This document shows, piece after piece, positions 22,103-31,404 of a stretch of DNA of 59,083 nt (the first letter of the stretch is position 1; each line of letters begins with the position of its first letter). Source of the DNA: Oscillospiraceae bacterium (GTDB lineage Bacteria > Bacillota > Clostridia > Oscillospirales > Oscillospiraceae); assembly GCA_020025655.1 (NCBI GenBank), contig JAHHRR010000006.1, positions 1 to 59,083 of the forward strand. The letters are read 5' to 3'. A program made the position numbers and the translations under genes. Under the pieces are notes generated by a model. That model ran no database searches. It was not told the origin of the DNA and saw only the letters and a program-made list of their open reading frames with translations.

Positions 22103-23766
22103 CAGACTATTTTAACCTTTCCTTTAGTAAGCCTAAAGACAATAAGCAGAGAAATAATTGTTGTGACCGTAAGTATGGTTGCAAGAGCGGCGGCGGTGCC
22201 GTCACTCATTCTGACTACCTCCTGATAGATTGCGACGGAAATTGTTGATGTTTTTCCGCTGTACAGCATTATGGAGGATGAAAGCTCATTTATACAGGTT
22301 ATCCAGCTTAAAACAGCTCCGGACATTACACCCGGCAGCATCATTCTGGATGTAACTGTAAAGAAGGTTTTCATGGGCGATACACCGAGGTTTATTGAGG
22401 CCTCCTCAACATAGGGGTCCATCTGATACAAAAATGCAGAACCGGAACGCACCGTGTAGGGAAGCTTTCTTACGATATACGAGATAATCATAATTGCAGA
22501 AGTACCGACAAGGATAATGGGCTTGCGGTTAAATGCAACAATGAGTCCGATACCAAGAACAGAACCGGGGATAACGTAAGGGAACATTATAAGTGTATCT
22601 ATAAGGTTTGCAACCTTACCCTTTTTACGAACAATTATATAGGAAACCAGAATACCTACAATAACTATAAATACGATTGCGATAAGGGAGAATGTGTAGG
22701 TGTTTTTAATGTTCTGACCCAGACGGGAGAGAATGGAGCGATAGTTGTTGAGATTTATGCCCTTCACGACACCGGAGAAGCTTCTTTCGATAAAGCTCTG
22801 GCATACAACAACTATCTGGGGCAGGAAAGCAAGTGCAACTATAAGATAGATGGGTAAAGCGGCGAGAAAACGCTTCCAGCCATGCAGCTGTGCTTCCTGA
22901 GGAGGTCTGAGAGAGGACATCATATAATTTCTCTTATCAACCACAAGCTTCTGAAAACCGAGCATTGTAAGCGAGCAGACAACTATTATAACCGAGAGCG
23001 TTGAAGCCATGTAGGGGTTAACAGCGGATTCAGACATATATTCGTTGTAGACAAGCACCGGCAGAACAGTATAGCCTTCACCCAGCAACATTGGGGTACC
23101 GAAGTCTGCGAGGCAAGTCATAAATACCATGATGCAGCCGGCAAGTATTGAGGGGAGAATAACGGGCAGGGTAACTGTCCAGATTCTTCTGAGCTTGTTC
23201 ATACCGAGGTTTTCTGCGGCTTCTTCCAGTGAGGAATCAATGCTGTTCATTGCACCGGAGGTGTAGAGGTAAACGTAGGGGAAAAGATGCAGCGTAAAGA
23301 CGAAGATTATGCCGCCTTTGCCGTAGATTGTAGGAGCGGTAAGGCCCACGGAGGCAAAAAGCTTTGCGAGCAGGCCGTTTCTGCCCATGAGGATTATCCA
23401 TGAATAAGCGCCTATAAAGGGCGGGCTCATAAGGCTCATAATAATGAAGATGTGAAGCATCTTTTTACCCGGAATGTTATAGCGGGTCATAAGATAGGCT
23501 ATGGGCACGCCGATGAGTGCGGTTGTAAGAACGGTAGTGAAGCAGACTGCCATGGAATGGAACAGAGTTCTGTAATAATAGGGCTTGGTAAAGAAGCGGA
23601 TGAAGTTATAAAGTGTTATGCCTTCCACCTTGTTTGAAAAGACGGATTTTGTGAGAATGGTGTAGAAGGGATACACAATGAAAAGACACATCGCAAGTAT
23701 GACTGCAAGTTTTGTAAAGAACCAGAAATCCGGCTTCCAGCGAGCCTTAACTTTTTCACCCTTCAC
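22102..23766 (-). CDS. ABC transporter permease, two-domain FbpB/AfuB type
   Basis: The 554-residue membrane protein is a fused pair of binding-protein-dependent permease domains, each with about six helices. Both cytoplasmic EAA loops are visible: EEAAENLGMNKLRRIWTVTL in the first half and EEASINLGVSPMKTFFTVT in the second. Fused permeases of this shape serve ferric iron (FbpB), hexose phosphates (AfuB) or aminoethylphosphonate. Its first codons overlap the end of the ATPase gene by four bases, and the HAD gene overlaps its end. It would pass substrate from the binding lipoprotein 24998-26044 into the cell. Confidence 0.92.
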   Translation of the reverse strand: MKGEKVKARWKPDFWFFTKLAVILAMCLFIVYPFYTILTKSVFSNKVEGITLYNFIRFFTKPYYYRTLFHSMAVCFTTVLTTALIGVPIAYLMTRYNIPGKKMLHIFIIMSLMSPPFIGAYSWIILMGRNGLLAKLFASVGLTAPTIYGKGGIIFVFTLHLFPYVYLYTSGAMNSIDSSLEEAAENLGMNKLRRIWTVTLPVILPSILAGCIMVFMTCLADFGTPMLLGEGYTVLPVLVYNEYMSESAVNPYMASTLSVIIVVCSLTMLGFQKLVVDKRNYMMSSLRPPQEAQLHGWKRFLAALPIYLIVALAFLPQIVVVCQSFIERSFSGVVKGINLNNYRSILSRLGQNIKNTYTFSLIAIVFIVIVGILVSYIIVRKKGKVANLIDTLIMFPYVIPGSVLGIGLIVAFNRKPIILVGTSAIMIISYIVRKLPYTVRSGSAFLYQMDPYVEEASINLGVSPMKTFFTVTSRMMLPGVMSGAVLSWITCINELSSSIMLYSGKTSTISVAIYQEVVRMSDGTAAALATILTVTTIISLLIVFRLTKGKVKIV

Positions 23767-24839
23767 AGAGACAGCACCTCCTCGGAGTCTGCTGTGTAGA
23801 GACTTATGCGCAGAGGATCAAAGCTGAGGTGAACCTTATCTCCGTCACTGTGAACTGCGGATGTATCCTTAGTGTATTCATTGACGATCAGGCTCTGACC
23901 GTTATCAAGCTCAACCTCATATTCGATAAAATCACCAAGGAAGGTTGAAAAGAGAATGGTGCCGGGCATACCTTCTTCGGAGAAAAAGAGCTGTTCGGGT
24001 CTGGCGGAGAGCTTTGCCTTTCCATTGTAGGCCTTAGATACGGGAACCTTTATGCTGAGCTCACCCTGAATGTCAACCTCAGCCTCATTTCCGCCGCTGC
24101 ATTTTACATCGCATTCAAGGAAATTGCTTACGCCGATAAAGCCTGCGACAAAAGGATTCTGAGGCTTTGCGTAAATCTCCCTCGGAGTGCCTATCTGCTT
24201 TATCACGCCGTCTTTCATAACAGCAATACGGTCGGAAATTGCAAGAGCTTCCTCCTGATCATGAGTAACATAGATGGTTGTGATGCCCAGACGCTTCTGA
24301 AGCTTTTTTATTACAGAACGCATCTGAACCCTGAGCTTTGCATCAAGGTTACTGAGAGGCTCATCCATAAGCAGAACACTCGGCTCAATTACAAATGCTC
24401 TTGCAAGAGCAACTCTCTGCTGCTGACCGCCGGAAAGCTCACTGGGCTTTCTTTCGGCAAGGTGAGAAATCTGGACAAGCTCCAGAGCCTCGTCCACTTT
24501 TGGCTTTATGTCTGCGGCCTTCATTTTACGGGCTTTAAGACCGTAGGCAACATTTTCTCTCACGCTCAGGTGGGGGAATATTGCGTAGTTCTGGAAAACC
24601 ATGCCGATATCACGCTTATGAGCGGGTACATCGTTTATGCGCTTGTCACCGAAATAAAAGTCTCCGCCCTCAATGGAGTTGAAACCGGCAATCATGCGCA
24701 GAAGGGTGGTCTTTCCGCAGCCGGAAGGGCCGAGGAGCGTGAAAAATTCACCCTCATGGATATCCAGTGATACGCCGTGAAGCGCAGTAAAATCTCCGTA
24801 TTTTTTTACTGCGTCTTTTATGATTACTGCATTACTCAT
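23763..24839 (-). CDS. ABC transporter ATPase, FbpC/AfuC/PotA type
   Basis: The 358-residue subunit powers import. It has Walker A GPSGCGKTT (about 38-46), Q-loop MVFQNYA, the ABC signature LSGGQQQRVALARA (about 138), Walker B VLLMDEPLSNLD and the switch His in VTHDQEEA. Residues 240-358 form a TOBE-type regulatory domain, typical of the sugar, polyamine and iron importers. GGAGG lies six bases before the ATG. The gene follows the binding-protein gene after a 158-base gap with a strong hairpin. Confidence 0.93.
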   Translation of the reverse strand: MSNAVIIKDAVKKYGDFTALHGVSLDIHEGEFFTLLGPSGCGKTTLLRMIAGFNSIEGGDFYFGDKRINDVPAHKRDIGMVFQNYAIFPHLSVRENVAYGLKARKMKAADIKPKVDEALELVQISHLAERKPSELSGGQQQRVALARAFVIEPSVLLMDEPLSNLDAKLRVQMRSVIKKLQKRLGITTIYVTHDQEEALAISDRIAVMKDGVIKQIGTPREIYAKPQNPFVAGFIGVSNFLECDVKCSGGNEAEVDIQGELSIKVPVSKAYNGKAKLSARPEQLFFSEEGMPGTILFSTFLGDFIEYEVELDNGQSLIVNEYTKDTSAVHSDGDKVHLSFDPLRISLYTADSEEVLSL

Positions 24840-24938
24840 AATTTGTCCTCCGTATATAAATCTCTCTGAGTATACATCTCAAAGAAACATCCGAAATCCG
24901 GATTGCTTTTTTCAGATGTATAATAATTCCTGCCTAAA

Positions 24939-24967
24939 TATAGGGGAGGCCCGACGCCTCCCCTATA
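24939..24967 (-). promoter_or_regulatory. Stem-loop between binding-protein and ATPase genes
   Basis: A 12-bp perfect stem TATAGGGGAGGC/GCCTCCCCTATA with a five-base loop and only a weak T stretch after it. Such intergenic hairpins usually let the binding protein be made in excess by partial termination or by protecting its mRNA. Confidence 0.75.
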
Positions 24968-24997
24968 AACAGATTTTTATTTACTGATACCTGATTA

Positions 24998-26044
24998 TCA
25001 GCCGACGGTCATGTCGTTCCACTTATCCTTGATAGCATCCTTGTTTGTTGCGGCATAAGCAAAATCGTAATTTCCGAGATCAAGCTCACTGAGCTCGCAG
25101 AGACCTTCGGGAGTCAGATCGCTGCGGACGGGACGGCGTGCCCAATCCTTGTTCTGTGCGGTCTGGCATTCGAGACTGGTAACAAAGTCAATAAAGAGCT
25201 TTGCGTTGTCGGGGTTGGGGCAGCCCTTGATAAGAGCAACACCGTCAGGAACAGCGGAGTTGGATTTGGGGTAAACAAAACCGATATCGGGGTTATCTGC
25301 GTACTTGACAGCAGATTTTTCAATGGTAACACCGATTGAGTACTCACCGGCTGCAACCAGCTTGTGGCAGTTACCGGAGGAGTCCTGAATCTTGCCGTCA
25401 AGATTTTCGATGAACTTCTCTACCAGTGCCCAGCCGTCATCCAGAGTGGGGCAGCTGAAGAGCATGGTGCAGAGCTGAGTATAGGCAGAACCGGATTTTG
25501 CAGGTGAGCAGAATGCGATTTTACCCTTGAGAGCGGGATCGCAGAGACCTTCCCATGTGGTGGGGACATCAGCCTCGTCAATAAGGGTCTTGTTATAGAT
25601 AAAGACCATAGGCAGAGGAGATTCGCCGATCCACATATCGTCAGCATCCTTATACTTGTCGCCTATAACATCATCATTGGCGCAGACATAAGGATCAAAG
25701 TAGTCGACATTTGCAGCCAGAGAGTCGGCGCCGCCGCCCCAGAGAACGTCACCCTGAGGATTCTCAGCCTCAGCGACGATACGCTGCAGCAGCTCACCGG
25801 TACCGGCAGCAATAACTTCAACGTGGATGTCGGGGTATGCTTCCTCGAACATTGCTACACCGGCAGCCAGAGGATCGGCGTCATGAGGGGAATAGACAAC
25901 CAGATCACCGCTGGGACCTGCCTGCTCGGCAGGAGCGTCGTCTGCGGGCTTTTCAGCAGGCTCTTCCTGGGGAGCTTTCTCGCCGCAGGCGCATAAAGCA
26001 AAAACCATAGTAAGTGCAAGCAGCAGAGCTAAAAACTTCTTCAT
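24998..26044 (-). CDS. Solute-binding lipoprotein, ferric/hexose-phosphate type
   Basis: The 348-residue protein has a lipoprotein signal (MKKFLALLLALTMVFALCAC, Cys20) and a linker rich in Pro, Glu and Ala to residue 45. The mature part is an extracellular binding protein of the FbpA/AfuA group (LVVYSPHDADPL; GDVLWGGGADSL; CSPAKSGSAY; CHKLVAAGEYSIGVTIEKSA). The adjacent Tyr pair that binds iron in classic FbpA proteins is not evident; only single Tyr residues occur there. This favours an organic phosphate or similar ligand. It is the first gene of the ABC-HAD operon, behind a good promoter. Confidence 0.88.
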   Translation of the reverse strand: MKKFLALLLALTMVFALCACGEKAPQEEPAEKPADDAPAEQAGPSGDLVVYSPHDADPLAAGVAMFEEAYPDIHVEVIAAGTGELLQRIVAEAENPQGDVLWGGGADSLAANVDYFDPYVCANDDVIGDKYKDADDMWIGESPLPMVFIYNKTLIDEADVPTTWEGLCDPALKGKIAFCSPAKSGSAYTQLCTMLFSCPTLDDGWALVEKFIENLDGKIQDSSGNCHKLVAAGEYSIGVTIEKSAVKYADNPDIGFVYPKSNSAVPDGVALIKGCPNPDNAKLFIDFVTSLECQTAQNKDWARRPVRSDLTPEGLCELSELDLGNYDFAYAATNKDAIKDKWNDMTVG

Positions 26045-26097
26045 TTTTCTTCCTCCATAATAATTTATTCTTGTTAGGCCGGACAGCCTTTTACTGG

Positions 26098-26126
26098 ATT
26101 TTAACTCTGTAAAAGTGCATTGTCAA
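26098..26126 (-). promoter_or_regulatory. Promoter of the ABC-HAD operon
   Basis: On the minus strand TTGACA (26121-26126) and TAAAAT (26098-26103) with a 17-base spacer, about 50 bases before the binding-protein start. Confidence 0.8.
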
Positions 26127-26362
26127 CAAGAAATCAAAAGCCGAAACAATGCGAATTATGCAAAATGCATAAAAGATATGGCGTTAATTTTCTACAATAC
26201 ATACATACGAAAAGGTATTTCTGCAATATCACCAAAGCGGGCGGAAAGTTTTTGTGAATTATTGAAGGGATATGTTAGCATGACCGATATTTACTGCAAA
26301 ATAAACATATAGCAGAGCAGAGTTTTACAGCTTGTAAATATTAAATTGACTGCAATAAATAT

Positions 26363-26398
26363 AAAAAGCCTCCCGTCTGATTGAGACGGAAGGCTTTT
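26363..26398 (-). terminator. Terminator after the DHHW gene
   Basis: Stem AAAAAGCCTCCCGTCT with its near-complement AGACGGAAGGCTTTT (one C-A mismatch), loop five bases, T run on the minus strand. It ends the MBOAT-DHHW operon. Confidence 0.88.
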
Positions 26399-26403
26399 GC
26401 TGT

Positions 26404-27762
26404 TCAGTGCGTCTGGCAGATATAATTAAAGCTGCTGATTGCACCTGCTTCCTGAACCATACCCAGTGCGGGCATGAATATTACATCGTCTACATCGTAT
26501 TCCTTTACAAAATCCTGCAGCAGGAACTGGCGATATGTGCGGAAGTCAATTGCGTAAACGGTGTGGTAGTTCTGGGTGAGATAGGGTGCAACGGGGTTGC
26601 CGAAAGAGTCTTTTATAATGACACATGAGCTGTCATCTTTTATATCATTATTCACAATAGTGCATAGCGGGTGGTCACCGGTCAGGAAGCTTACATATTT
26701 GGTATTGGGATCATCATTGGTTTTATCCAGAATCAAGGGTGCTTCAAAGCTGTAACCTGATGAATCTGTAATTGACATCGTGATGTCTCCCGGAGGGCAG
26801 TAGGCATAAAGATTATCCTTTTTAAGCTTGCTGCTGTTGGGAGCGTTCCAGAACAGGCTTCCTATATATGTACCCTGATCCATTTCCTCAAAGCTGCTGA
26901 GAGGTGCAGCCTCCATACCGAGGGTTTCACACAAGCTTGCATATCCGTAGTATGCACCCAAAGCTGTCCAGTGGTGGTCGGTTCTGAAGAACAGATATTC
27001 GTCACGATGAGCAAGAAGCTTATCATACATATCCACCGGTATAACAGAGTCATTAAGACCGTCGGAAATATAGTCAATCGCTGCCTCCTGATCGGCACAC
27101 TGCAGCTTTTCCATATATTCCTTATCAAACAGGATTCCCACGCTTGAGGGAATAAGGCAGGTTATAACACGCACATCTTCGTCGGCAACAGCGTCGGCAA
27201 AATTGTTTACACAGTCAATGAAGCGGTCGCTCCAGAGCTTGTTGAAGCCGAAATAATGGTACACGGTATCATTTATCTGAATTACAGAGCCGAATAATAT
27301 TTCAGCGTTCGGCTCAAGCTCGATACCGGCTTTTGCGGTTTCCTCCTCAGGCTCGGCTGACGGCTCCGGTGAGTCGGAGGGAGCAGGAGATGCGGTTTCG
27401 GAAGCGGCAGCATCCTGAGAATCGGGGATGCTGTCAGTTGTGACAAGCTCACCGCCCAGAGCTATATCGGATTTGCCGTGCAGCTCTTCAACTCTGTCGT
27501 ACATCTGAAGCCATGCCTCACGGCCGGGGAAAGTATCGGAAAACCAGAAGGATATATCATCAAAATAGCTTCCGGAAATCAGCGCATCCCATGAAAACTC
27601 AGGGAACTTTGCAAGCTCTCTCTTTTCTGCATATGACACCGAGGGGCGCAAAGGAATAATAAAGGCAATAATAGTAAGTACAGCAAGAACCACAAAAAAC
27701 GGAATGGCAAACCGTCTGCCGGCAGCCTGCTTTTTATTTTTGTTATTATCGTAATCTTTCAT
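26404..27762 (-). CDS. DHHW/AlgX-AlgJ-like SGNH acyltransferase partner
   Basis: The 452-residue protein has one N-terminal membrane anchor (about 15-36) and a long extracellular domain. It carries the hallmark DHHW motif (RTDHHWTALGAYYG, about 265) and a DSFGN motif (about 395) that supplies the serine of an SGNH hydrolase fold. A Ser/Pro/Glu-rich linker lies at about 110-145. Relatives (AlgJ, AlgX, PatB) transfer acetyl groups from a MBOAT protein to an exopolysaccharide or peptidoglycan. It begins eight bases after the MBOAT gene, so the two form a surface O-acylation pair. The acceptor polymer is unknown. Confidence 0.88.
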   Translation of the reverse strand: MKDYDNNKNKKQAAGRRFAIPFFVVLAVLTIIAFIIPLRPSVSYAEKRELAKFPEFSWDALISGSYFDDISFWFSDTFPGREAWLQMYDRVEELHGKSDIALGGELVTTDSIPDSQDAAASETASPAPSDSPEPSAEPEEETAKAGIELEPNAEILFGSVIQINDTVYHYFGFNKLWSDRFIDCVNNFADAVADEDVRVITCLIPSSVGILFDKEYMEKLQCADQEAAIDYISDGLNDSVIPVDMYDKLLAHRDEYLFFRTDHHWTALGAYYGYASLCETLGMEAAPLSSFEEMDQGTYIGSLFWNAPNSSKLKKDNLYAYCPPGDITMSITDSSGYSFEAPLILDKTNDDPNTKYVSFLTGDHPLCTIVNNDIKDDSSCVIIKDSFGNPVAPYLTQNYHTVYAIDFRTYRQFLLQDFVKEYDVDDVIFMPALGMVQEAGAISSFNYICQTH

Positions 27763-27770
27763 TTAAAACC

Positions 27771-29231
27771 TCAGAACTGGAAATAAATAAAGGGGTTATA
27801 ACTGTCACCCACAAGAGAAGCTGTGGATATAAGCAGCAGCACAACCGGAATCACAGAATAGAATACTACATTCCATAGGACTGAAAAACGACCGTTTGAA
27901 TAGACGGCATTTTCGAGCTTCTCACGCAGAATATGCATGACGGGAGTGCAGACAAAAACTGACACAATAAGAAGGTAAATGTGATTATCAAATACTATTG
28001 AAGTCTGGAGGGTTGTGAGAGGATTGCCGTTAAGACCGAACAGACTTTTGAAAACGGCTGTCATCATATTGCTGTCAGTAAATCTGAATATGGTCCAGCC
28101 AAGCACAACTATCAGCAGTGTGCAAAGATTTGAAAGCACAGGAACTTTGCTTAGTTTACCTTTCAGCAGATAACGCTCAAGCATGAGGAACACAAAATAC
28201 CACAGCCCCCAAAGAACAAAGTTCCAGCTGGCACCATGCCAGAGACCTGTAAGAGCCCAGACGATAAATGTATTGAAAATTACTCTGGGCAGGCTGCCAC
28301 GGTTTCCGCCCAGCGGAATATAGACATAGTCACGGAAGAAGCTGCCGAGAGATATGTGCCAGCGGCGCCAGAACTCTGTAATGGAGCGGGAGATGTAGGG
28401 ATAGTTGAAGTTTTCGGGATAGTGGAATCCAAGCATTCTGCCCATGCCTATTGCCATATCGGAATAGGCTGAAAAATCAAGATATATGTGCAGTGCGTAA
28501 GCCAGCATACCTAGCCATGCACCTGCCACAGACACGTTTTCAAGCTGCTGAATGTTGGCTGCAAACTGACTTGCATCAGCCATTACCTTATCCGAAAGCA
28601 GAAGCCGGTCGGCAAGTGCTCCGCAGGGGTTTGCAAGCAGAGCTTTCTTTGCAAGACCTGCACAGAAGCGGGAAACGCCGGGAGCCAGTTCACCCCGTCT
28701 CGGCTCAGGACTGAAAAGCTCATCTGCGATACCCTTATACCGCACAATCGGGCCTGCAATGCACTGATGAAAAAGCGCTGCGTAAAGAAGCACGTTCCAG
28801 TAGCTTTTCTGCGCACCGGCCTCTCCACGATATACATCTACAACGTAGGTGAGAAGCTGGAAGGTATAAAATGAAATACCGATAGGAAGTGCGATATTTT
28901 TTATAAACTCCGGAACATCTGTGAAAACAGAGCAGATAAGTGAGGCATACTTAAAGTAGCCGATAAGAAGAATGTCGATCAGGCATGACATGAAAAGAAG
29001 AATCCGCTTTGTCTTCAGCTTTACGGATTTTTCAATCTTCAATGCGAAAAACCAGGATGAAAGAGCCATAAACATTAAAAGAAAAACATATTTAGGCTCG
29101 CCCCATGCGTAAAAAATAAGCGAAAACACTAGCAGGGCTGCATTTTGCGCCTTTTTAGTTTTGCACAGCTTATATGCCAGAAGCGAAAGTGGGAAAAAAG
29201 CGTAGAGGAAAATAAGACTGGAAAATACCAT
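27771..29231 (-). CDS. MBOAT family membrane O-acyltransferase (AlgI/PatA type)
   Basis: The 486-residue membrane protein has about eleven or twelve helices. It carries the MBOAT hallmarks WRRWHISLGSFFRDYVYIPLGG (about 290-310) and the invariant catalytic His in LTGLWHGASWNF (about 335). AlgI-type proteins carry acetyl groups across the membrane and hand them to a partner SGNH protein, here the DHHW protein directly downstream. It is the first gene of the pair, with GGAG before the ATG. Together they would O-acetylate a cell-wall or capsular polymer. Confidence 0.93.
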   Translation of the reverse strand: MVFSSLIFLYAFFPLSLLAYKLCKTKKAQNAALLVFSLIFYAWGEPKYVFLLMFMALSSWFFALKIEKSVKLKTKRILLFMSCLIDILLIGYFKYASLICSVFTDVPEFIKNIALPIGISFYTFQLLTYVVDVYRGEAGAQKSYWNVLLYAALFHQCIAGPIVRYKGIADELFSPEPRRGELAPGVSRFCAGLAKKALLANPCGALADRLLLSDKVMADASQFAANIQQLENVSVAGAWLGMLAYALHIYLDFSAYSDMAIGMGRMLGFHYPENFNYPYISRSITEFWRRWHISLGSFFRDYVYIPLGGNRGSLPRVIFNTFIVWALTGLWHGASWNFVLWGLWYFVFLMLERYLLKGKLSKVPVLSNLCTLLIVVLGWTIFRFTDSNMMTAVFKSLFGLNGNPLTTLQTSIVFDNHIYLLIVSVFVCTPVMHILREKLENAVYSNGRFSVLWNVVFYSVIPVVLLLISTASLVGDSYNPFIYFQF

Positions 29232-29423
29232 TGTTTACTCCATGAGTGAGATTTTATATCTTAAATATAATTTCTAACATAATAACATCTGTATAGCTGT
29301 TTTTCAAGTCGACGCTGATTCTGTAAATTTACAGCGAAATCGGGGAAAAAAGTTGAAAGCCAGAAGCGGGCGGGAAAAATAAATACGGTCAGCGAAAAAA
29401 TTGCGAAAAATGAAGAAAAACCC

Positions 29424-29452
29424 TTGCAATTTCTGAGTTTTTCTGGTATCAT
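29424..29452 (+). promoter_or_regulatory. Promoter of rpsB
   Basis: TTGCAA (29424-29429), 17 bases, TATCAT (29447-29452). It leaves a leader of about 115 bases before rpsB containing G-rich stretches (GGGGGTGGA, TTGGGGGAGAGG). The leader may be structured but matches no ribosomal-protein leader I can name. Confidence 0.7.
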
Positions 29453-29572
29453 ATCAAAGCATTTCACACGGGGGTGGACTCTTTTTCATGTGGCTGCAGG
29501 CGGATTTGCCTTCGGCTTGGGGGAGAGGATGAAACTTCCGGAGGAAAATAACAAATATTTGGAGGAAATCAA

Positions 29573-30298
29573 ATGTCAGTAGTATCCATGAAGCAGCTGC
29601 TGGAAGCCGGTGTCCACTTCGGTCACCAGACCCGTCGCTGGAACCCTAAGATGGCCGAGTATATTTATTGCGAGCGCAATGGTATTTACATCATCGACCT
29701 GCAGAAGACCGTTAAGAAGCTGGAAGAGGCTTATGACTTCGTTCGTGACCTCGCTGCAAACGGCCAGTCCATCCTTTTCGTAGGAACCAAGAAGCAGGCA
29801 ACTGACGCTGTTCGTGAGGAAGCTTCCCGCGTCGGTCAGTACTATGTAAACGCTCGTTGGCTGGGCGGTATGCTCACCAACTTCAAGACCATGCGTACCC
29901 GCATTGATCGTCTTGCACAGCTCAAGAAGATGCAGGAAGACGGCACCTTCGATATGCTGCCCAAGAAGGAAGTTATGAAGCACCTGGGCGAGATGGAGAA
30001 GCTGGAGAAGTATCTCGGCGGCGTTAAGGACATGAAGAAGCTGCCCGGCGCACTCTTCGTTGTTGACCCCCGCAAGGAGCACAATGCCATTGCTGAGGCT
30101 CGCAAGCTTCACATTCCCATTGTCGCTATCGTTGACACCAACTGCGACCCCGATGAGGTCGATTACGTTATTCCCGCAAACGATGACGCTATCCGCGCTA
30201 TCCGCCTGATCTCTGCCACCATGGCAAATGCAGTTCAGGAAGGCCGCCAGGGCGTTGACGCTGAGGAAGAAGTTCCCGCAGAGGCAACTGAGGAATAA
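29573..30298 (+). CDS. rpsB: 30S ribosomal protein S2
   Basis: S2 is a late-assembling protein of the small ribosomal subunit. The 241-residue protein has the conserved start MKQLLEAGVHFGHQTRRWNP, the block FVGTKKQA near 65, and LPGALFVVDP near 155. Its C-terminal tail is acidic, as usual. TGGAGG lies eight bases upstream. Codon choice strongly favours C-ending codons, indicating high expression. It is separated from tsf by a hairpin that may reduce read-through. Confidence 0.99.
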   Translation: MSVVSMKQLLEAGVHFGHQTRRWNPKMAEYIYCERNGIYIIDLQKTVKKLEEAYDFVRDLAANGQSILFVGTKKQATDAVREEASRVGQYYVNARWLGGMLTNFKTMRTRIDRLAQLKKMQEDGTFDMLPKKEVMKHLGEMEKLEKYLGGVKDMKKLPGALFVVDPRKEHNAIAEARKLHIPIVAIVDTNCDPDEVDYVIPANDDAIRAIRLISATMANAVQEGRQGVDAEEEVPAEATEE

Positions 30299-30314
30299 TT
30301 ATCCCAGGCTGATA

Positions 30315-30344
30315 TAAGGGGCGCTTTCAGCGCCCCTTATTTTG
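30315..30344 (+). terminator. Hairpin between rpsB and tsf
   Basis: Perfect 11-bp stem TAAGGGGCGCT/AGCGCCCCTTA with a three-base loop and a short T run. It may be a partial terminator that sets the S2 to EF-Ts ratio, since no clear promoter is visible before tsf. Confidence 0.8.
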
Positions 30345-30389
30345 AAATCTCAAATATTTCTTATTAAATCAATAGGAGGAAATTTTTAA

Positions 30390-31316
30390 ATGGCTTTTAC
30401 CGCTAAAGATGTTAAGACTCTCCGCGATATGACCAACGTCGGTATGATGGACTGCAAAAAGGCTCTCGCTGAGACTGACGGTGATATGGATAAGGCAGTC
30501 GAATGGCTGCGTGAAAAGGGCCTTGCTAAGGCTGCTAAGAAGTCCGGACGCATTGCTGCTGAAGGTATGGCATATGCACATGTCTGCAAAGAGAGCGGTG
30601 TCGGTGCTGTTGTTGAAATCAACTGCGAGACTGACTTCTGCGCAAAGAGCGACCTGTTCGTTGCTTTCGTTAAGGATATCTGCAAGACCGTTATCACTGA
30701 GAACCCCGCAAATGTTGAGGAACTCATGAACTGCAAGTACTACGGCAGCAACCTGACTGTTGCTGAGATCATGCCTGAGAAGGTTATGTCCATCGGCGAA
30801 AACCTCCAGATCCGTCGTTTCGCTCGCTTCGACAAGAACACCAGCGTCGCTTATGTTCACGCAGGCGGCAAAATCGGTGTTCTGGTAAACCTCGCTGTTG
30901 AAGGCGACATCGACGCTACCGAGATCGGTAAGGACGTTGCTATGCAGATCGCAGCTCTCTCTCCCCGTTTCTGGGACAAGAGCCAGGTTACCGAGGAAGT
31001 TCTGGAAGAAGAGAAGAAGATCGCACTTGCTCTCATGGAGCAGGATCCCAAGATGGCTTCCAAGCCCCAGCAGGTTAAGGAGAAGATCGTTGCAGGTAAG
31101 ATGAACAAGTTCTTCGAGGAGAACTGCCTGCTCCAGCAGGAGTTCGTTAAGGACGGTTCCATGACTGTTGAGAAGTACATCGCTTCTGCTGCAAAGGCTC
31201 TCGGCGGTTCCGCCAAGTTCGTTGATGCTGTTCGCTTCATGAAGGGCGAGGGCATTGAGAAGAAGGAAGAGGACTTCGCTGCTGAGGTTGCTGCTCAGAT
31301 GAACATGGGCAAGTAA
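30390..31316 (+). CDS. tsf: Elongation factor Ts
   Basis: EF-Ts recycles EF-Tu by releasing GDP. The 308 residues have the N-terminal UBA-like domain (VKTLRDMTNVGMMDCKKALAE), the first signature MDKAVEWLREKG and the second signature VVEINCETDFCAKSD near 75. GGAGG lies nine bases before the ATG. Codon use is biased as in rpsB. It is the second gene of the classic rpsB-tsf pair; pyrH and frr, which often follow, are absent here because a terminator ends the operon. Confidence 0.99.
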   Translation: MAFTAKDVKTLRDMTNVGMMDCKKALAETDGDMDKAVEWLREKGLAKAAKKSGRIAAEGMAYAHVCKESGVGAVVEINCETDFCAKSDLFVAFVKDICKTVITENPANVEELMNCKYYGSNLTVAEIMPEKVMSIGENLQIRRFARFDKNTSVAYVHAGGKIGVLVNLAVEGDIDATEIGKDVAMQIAALSPRFWDKSQVTEEVLEEEKKIALALMEQDPKMASKPQQVKEKIVAGKMNKFFEENCLLQQEFVKDGSMTVEKYIASAAKALGGSAKFVDAVRFMKGEGIEKKEEDFAAEVAAQMNMGK

Positions 31317-31328
31317 TTTGCCGGTTTA

Positions 31329-31361
31329 TTTCCTTTATTAAATAAATTAAAATCGCTGTCT
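31329..31361. terminator. Terminator after tsf, shared with spo0A
   Basis: Perfect 15-bp stem AAAATCGCTGTCTCA/TGAGACAGCGATTTT with a three-base loop and T run. It separates converging tsf and spo0A. Confidence 0.93.
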
Positions 31362-31404
31362 CATTTTGAGACAGCGATTTTTTGCTTTCTGTTAAAGCTT
31401 AAAT

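Larger units (their letters stand above)
26045..26403. other. Intergenic region upstream of the binding-protein operon
   Basis: This 359-base AT-rich gap contains the promoter of the minus-strand ABC operon near 26098-26126 and the terminator of the DHHW gene at 26363-26398. A 65-codon plus-strand frame within it has no RBS and no recognisable protein. I see nothing else. Confidence 0.6.

Noticed and set aside
24998..26044. Straightforward ferric iron-binding protein
   Set aside because: The adjacent Tyr pair expected in iron-binding FbpA proteins is not evident and the operon holds a phosphatase, so an iron label would be premature.
26115..26312. 65-codon plus-strand frame in the ABC operon promoter region
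   Set aside because: No RBS, no recognisable protein, and it runs across the promoter of the opposite operon.
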